Shown one piece after another: positions 61,973-64,000 of a stretch of 64,000 nt of DNA (its first letter is position 1; every line of letters begins with the position of its first letter). Under the pieces are notes generated by a model that saw only the letters and a program-made list of their open reading frames with translations, was not told the DNA's origin and made no database searches. The stretch covers positions 57,194-121,193 of the forward strand of contig JBAXVX010000006.1 in the NCBI GenBank assembly GCA_037128705.1. The letters run 5' to 3'. Origin of the DNA: CAIVAT01 sp037128705. GTDB lineage: Bacteria; Bacteroidota; Bacteroidia; Bacteroidales; FEN-979. The translations under genes were made by a program, and so were the position numbers.

Positions 61973-62006
61973 AAAGGGATTACCCAAGTTATCAGATAAT
62001 CCCTTT
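61973..62006 (-). terminator. Rho-independent terminator of tsf
   Basis: Perfect 10-base stem AAAGGGATTA (61973-61982) and TAATCCCTTT (61997-62006) with a 14-base loop. On the minus strand, it is followed by a T-run. It lies 17 bases after the tsf stop. Confidence 0.85.
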
Positions 62007-62022
62007 ATATTTTTGAAAAAAA

Positions 62023-62856
62023 CTATGATCCGAGTTGAAGACGTTTAAAACCGGTCACAGCCAGATCCTTATCATTGTCAGCGATGTACTGGCGGACGGA
62101 TTTTTTAGAATCCTTGATAAAATCCTGGTTCAGCAGGGTCATCTCTTTAAAGAACTTGCCAAGTTTACCCTGGGCAATCTTTTCAAGCATCTCTTCCGGT
62201 TTGCCTTCCTGGCGTGCCTGATCTTTTCCGATCTCGATCTCGCGGTCAATTACTTCCTGGGTCACGTTTTCCTTATCAACGGCAACGGGGCTCATGGCAG
62301 CAACCTGCATGGCCAGTTCGTGCCCGATCTCACCAACATTCTTTGCATCTTTTTTACTCATGCCGATGACTGTGGCAAGGCGGTTTCCGAAATGGTTGTA
62401 AGCAAACACAACAGGCGCCTCGACCACCTCGAAGTGGGCGATCTGAATTTTCTCTCCGGTTTTACCAAGCAATTCATCGAGTTTCTGCACTACGGTCGTC
62501 GATCCGATTGACATGGGCATTAATTCGGCAACAGAATGAAATCGGTTTGCAACACCAAGGTCAAGGAGGTTTTTTGAAAACTGGATAAACTCTTCGGTCT
62601 TTCCAACGAAATCGGTTTCACAATTGACCATGATGACAGCGCCAAAAGTCTGGTCGTCAGAGACCTTGGCAATAACAAATCCCTGGTTTGCATCGCGATC
62701 AGCCCGTTTCCCGGCTACTTTCTGTCCCTTTTTACGGAGATAATCAATGGCTTTATCAAAATCACCTTCTGTTTCCTGCAGGGCCTTCTTACAATCCATC
62801 ATCCCCGCACCCGACATCTGGCGCAATTTATTTACATCAGCAGCAGTAATATTCAT
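62023..62856 (-). CDS. tsf: Elongation factor Ts
   Basis: Nucleotide exchange factor for EF-Tu. The 277 residues have the N-terminal VNKLRQMSGAGMMDCKKAL and YLRKKG motifs, VNCETDFVGK, the two core subdomains (ELAMQVAAMSP) and the C-terminal GEKIQIAHFEV-containing region. Typical length. Follows rpsB across a 99-base gap containing a heptamer array. A strong terminator follows it. Confidence 0.97.
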   Translation of the reverse strand: MNITAADVNKLRQMSGAGMMDCKKALQETEGDFDKAIDYLRKKGQKVAGKRADRDANQGFVIAKVSDDQTFGAVIMVNCETDFVGKTEEFIQFSKNLLDLGVANRFHSVAELMPMSIGSTTVVQKLDELLGKTGEKIQIAHFEVVEAPVVFAYNHFGNRLATVIGMSKKDAKNVGEIGHELAMQVAAMSPVAVDKENVTQEVIDREIEIGKDQARQEGKPEEMLEKIAQGKLGKFFKEMTLLNQDFIKDSKKSVRQYIADNDKDLAVTGFKRLQLGS

Positions 62857-62926
62857 ATAGAAAATTTTTGATTAAAAACTTAAATTCAGATAACGAATTA
62901 ACGTGGTGGCGAAGTAGCGAAATATA

Positions 62927-62954
62927 ATTCGTCATTCGTCATTCGTCATTCGTC
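62927..62954 (-). repeat. TGACGAA heptamers directly after the rpsB stop
   Basis: On the minus strand four exact TGACGAA heptamers begin one base after the rpsB stop codon (TAA). They place TGA in all three frames of the transcribed strand. Confidence 0.9.
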
Positions 62955-62955
62955 A

Positions 62956-63891
62956 TTACTTCTTGTTGCTTCTTCCGGCGGGTTTGCTGATACGCTTGCG
63001 GGCCGGCTTGTTTTTATCTTCCGGTGCGGGCTCCATGGCTTTCATCTTGGCCACCTTCGTATCAACGAAATCCTTCTTTACGATTTTGATGCCGTCTTCG
63101 TCCACTTCATCCTCGTCAGAATCGAGTATGTTGGATTGAAGCCTGCTTTCGAATTCGTCGCCTTCGCCGCGTTCATCGCTGGCCTCTTTTTTATCGCGCT
63201 CAAGTTTGCGTTCCACGAGTCCCTCTTCAATGGCCCTGACCATGGTATCCACGATAAGGGAGATTGATTTGGAGGCATCATCGTTGGCCGGAATGGGGAA
63301 ATCCACGGTTCTCGGATCGGAATTGGTATCGACGATGGCGAAGGTTGGGATATTCAGCTTCTTGGCTTCGGCAAGGGCGATGTGCTCTTTCAGGATGTCG
63401 ACGATGAAAATAGCCGCCGGCAGACGGTTCAGGTCGGCGATTGAACCAAGGTTCTTCTCCAGTTTGGCCCGTTCACGCGTGATGGTAAGGCGCTCCTTTT
63501 TTGAAAGGTTGGTGTACGAAGGACTGCTCATCAGTTTGTCGATGGAGATCATCTTGCGCACGGCTTTACGGATGGTGGCAAAGTTGGTGAGCATACCGCC
63601 CGGCCATCTTTCTGTCACATAGGGCATGTTTATGCGCTTGATGTGCTCGGCCACGATTTCCTTGGCCTGTTTTTTTGTAGCAACAAAAAGCACTTTTTTC
63701 CCTGCCTTGGCAATTTGCTTCAACGCTGCAGCTGCTTCGTCAACTTTTGCCATTGTTTTATACAGGTCGATGATATGGATCCCATTGCGTTCCATAAAGA
63801 TATAGGGAGCCATGGCAGGATTCCATTTGCGGCGCAAGTGACCGAAATGGACACCTGCATCCAATAATGCATCAAAATTCGTTCTTGACAT
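62956..63891 (-). CDS. rpsB: 30S ribosomal protein S2 with acidic/basic C-terminal tail
   Basis: Structural protein of the small ribosomal subunit. Core motifs: LLDAGVHFGHLRRKWNPAM, VTERWPGGMLTNF, VDTNSDPRTVDFPIPANDD and SLIVDTMVRAIEEG. At 311 residues it is longer than E. coli S2 (about 240). The extra 80 residues form a low-complexity tail, first acidic (DSDEDEVDEDG) and then Lys/Pro/Arg-rich (KNKPARKRISKPAGRSNKK), resembling tails seen in other Bacteroidota S2 proteins. Order rpsI-rpsB-tsf is normal. Confidence 0.96.
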   Translation of the reverse strand: MSRTNFDALLDAGVHFGHLRRKWNPAMAPYIFMERNGIHIIDLYKTMAKVDEAAAALKQIAKAGKKVLFVATKKQAKEIVAEHIKRINMPYVTERWPGGMLTNFATIRKAVRKMISIDKLMSSPSYTNLSKKERLTITRERAKLEKNLGSIADLNRLPAAIFIVDILKEHIALAEAKKLNIPTFAIVDTNSDPRTVDFPIPANDDASKSISLIVDTMVRAIEEGLVERKLERDKKEASDERGEGDEFESRLQSNILDSDEDEVDEDGIKIVKKDFVDTKVAKMKAMEPAPEDKNKPARKRISKPAGRSNKK

Positions 63892-63917
63892 ATAATTGTT
63901 CTATGAATTCTAAAATA

Positions 63918-64000
63918 CTAACGTTTACTAAACTGGAATCTCTTACGGGCTTTTTTCTGTCCGAATTTTTTACGTTCCACCATACGCGGGTCGCGCATCA
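63918..64000 (-). CDS. rpsI: 30S ribosomal protein S9, C-terminal end (cut by window edge)
   Basis: The minus strand encodes RDPRMVERKKFGQKKARKRF and then QFSKR before a TAG at 63918-63920. This is the invariant C-terminal tail of S9, which reaches the P-site tRNA. The rest of the gene lies beyond the window. rpsB begins 26 bases after the stop. Confidence 0.95.
   Translation of the reverse strand, partial: MRDPRMVERKKFGQKKARKRFQFSKR

Overview
The window is a stretch of a Bacteroidota chromosome, probably an environmental, at least facultatively aerobic member near Bacteroidales. The evidence is a PorT homologue, a type IX secretion (T9SS) type A C-terminal sorting domain, a gliding-type C-terminal domain, a DUF5686 outer-membrane protein, a Reg_prop/Y_Y_Y sensor kinase, several TAnnTTTG -7 promoter boxes and weak ribosome binding sites. 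Coding density is high and no gap exceeds 300 bases. I saw no tRNA, rRNA, CRISPR array, insertion sequence or phage.

Layout. 1-2440: start of a NapC-like cytochrome gene (cut by the window edge), a NhaD-type antiporter and a LEA14-like lipoprotein. 2480-8370: a sulfatase running tail to tail into carB-carA. 8380-18640: a TPR sensor kinase just upstream of carA, a GH29 fucosidase, a small beta-grasp-looking protein, a beta-propeller sensor kinase, a hybrid kinase and a gliding-type surface protein. 18760-30340: glyA, a SixA-like phosphatase and ppk1 overlapping in series, then divIC, priA-pfkA, an rRNA methylase and a DUF5686 protein.

30470-39360 is a respiratory cluster. A Tat-exported four-motif Fe-S protein, a NrfD-like quinol-site membrane protein and a membrane-anchored monohaem cytochrome c precede a small membrane protein, SCO1, cytochrome oxidase subunits I, III, IV and II (subunit II carries a haem c domain, so caa3 type) and haem O synthase. 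The first three look like a reduced Alternative Complex III without the pentahaem and molybdopterin-like parts, able in principle to pass electrons from quinol to the oxidase. Two cysteine ligand positions in the Fe-S protein are replaced.

39400-50370 holds an AI-2E-family permease, three small envelope proteins, a CutC domain fused in frame to a GH2 beta-galactosidase (possibly through a one-base indel), an MFS/POT transporter, a NahK-like N-acetylhexosamine kinase and a GH20 hexosaminidase. Together these suggest breakdown of beta-galactosyl/N-acetylhexosamine glycans. 50390-64000 is a conserved housekeeping block on the minus strand: frr, pyrH, secA, a TlpA-like thioredoxin, a T9SS-exported repeat protein, coaD, porT, menG/ubiE, tsf, rpsB and the end of rpsI.

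The most unusual non-coding signal is a family of short arrays of 7- or 8-base units with a TGAC/TAAC/TAAAT core. They sit at nine gene boundaries, often touching a stop or start codon. In two cases they appear to have taken over the 5' end of the gene.
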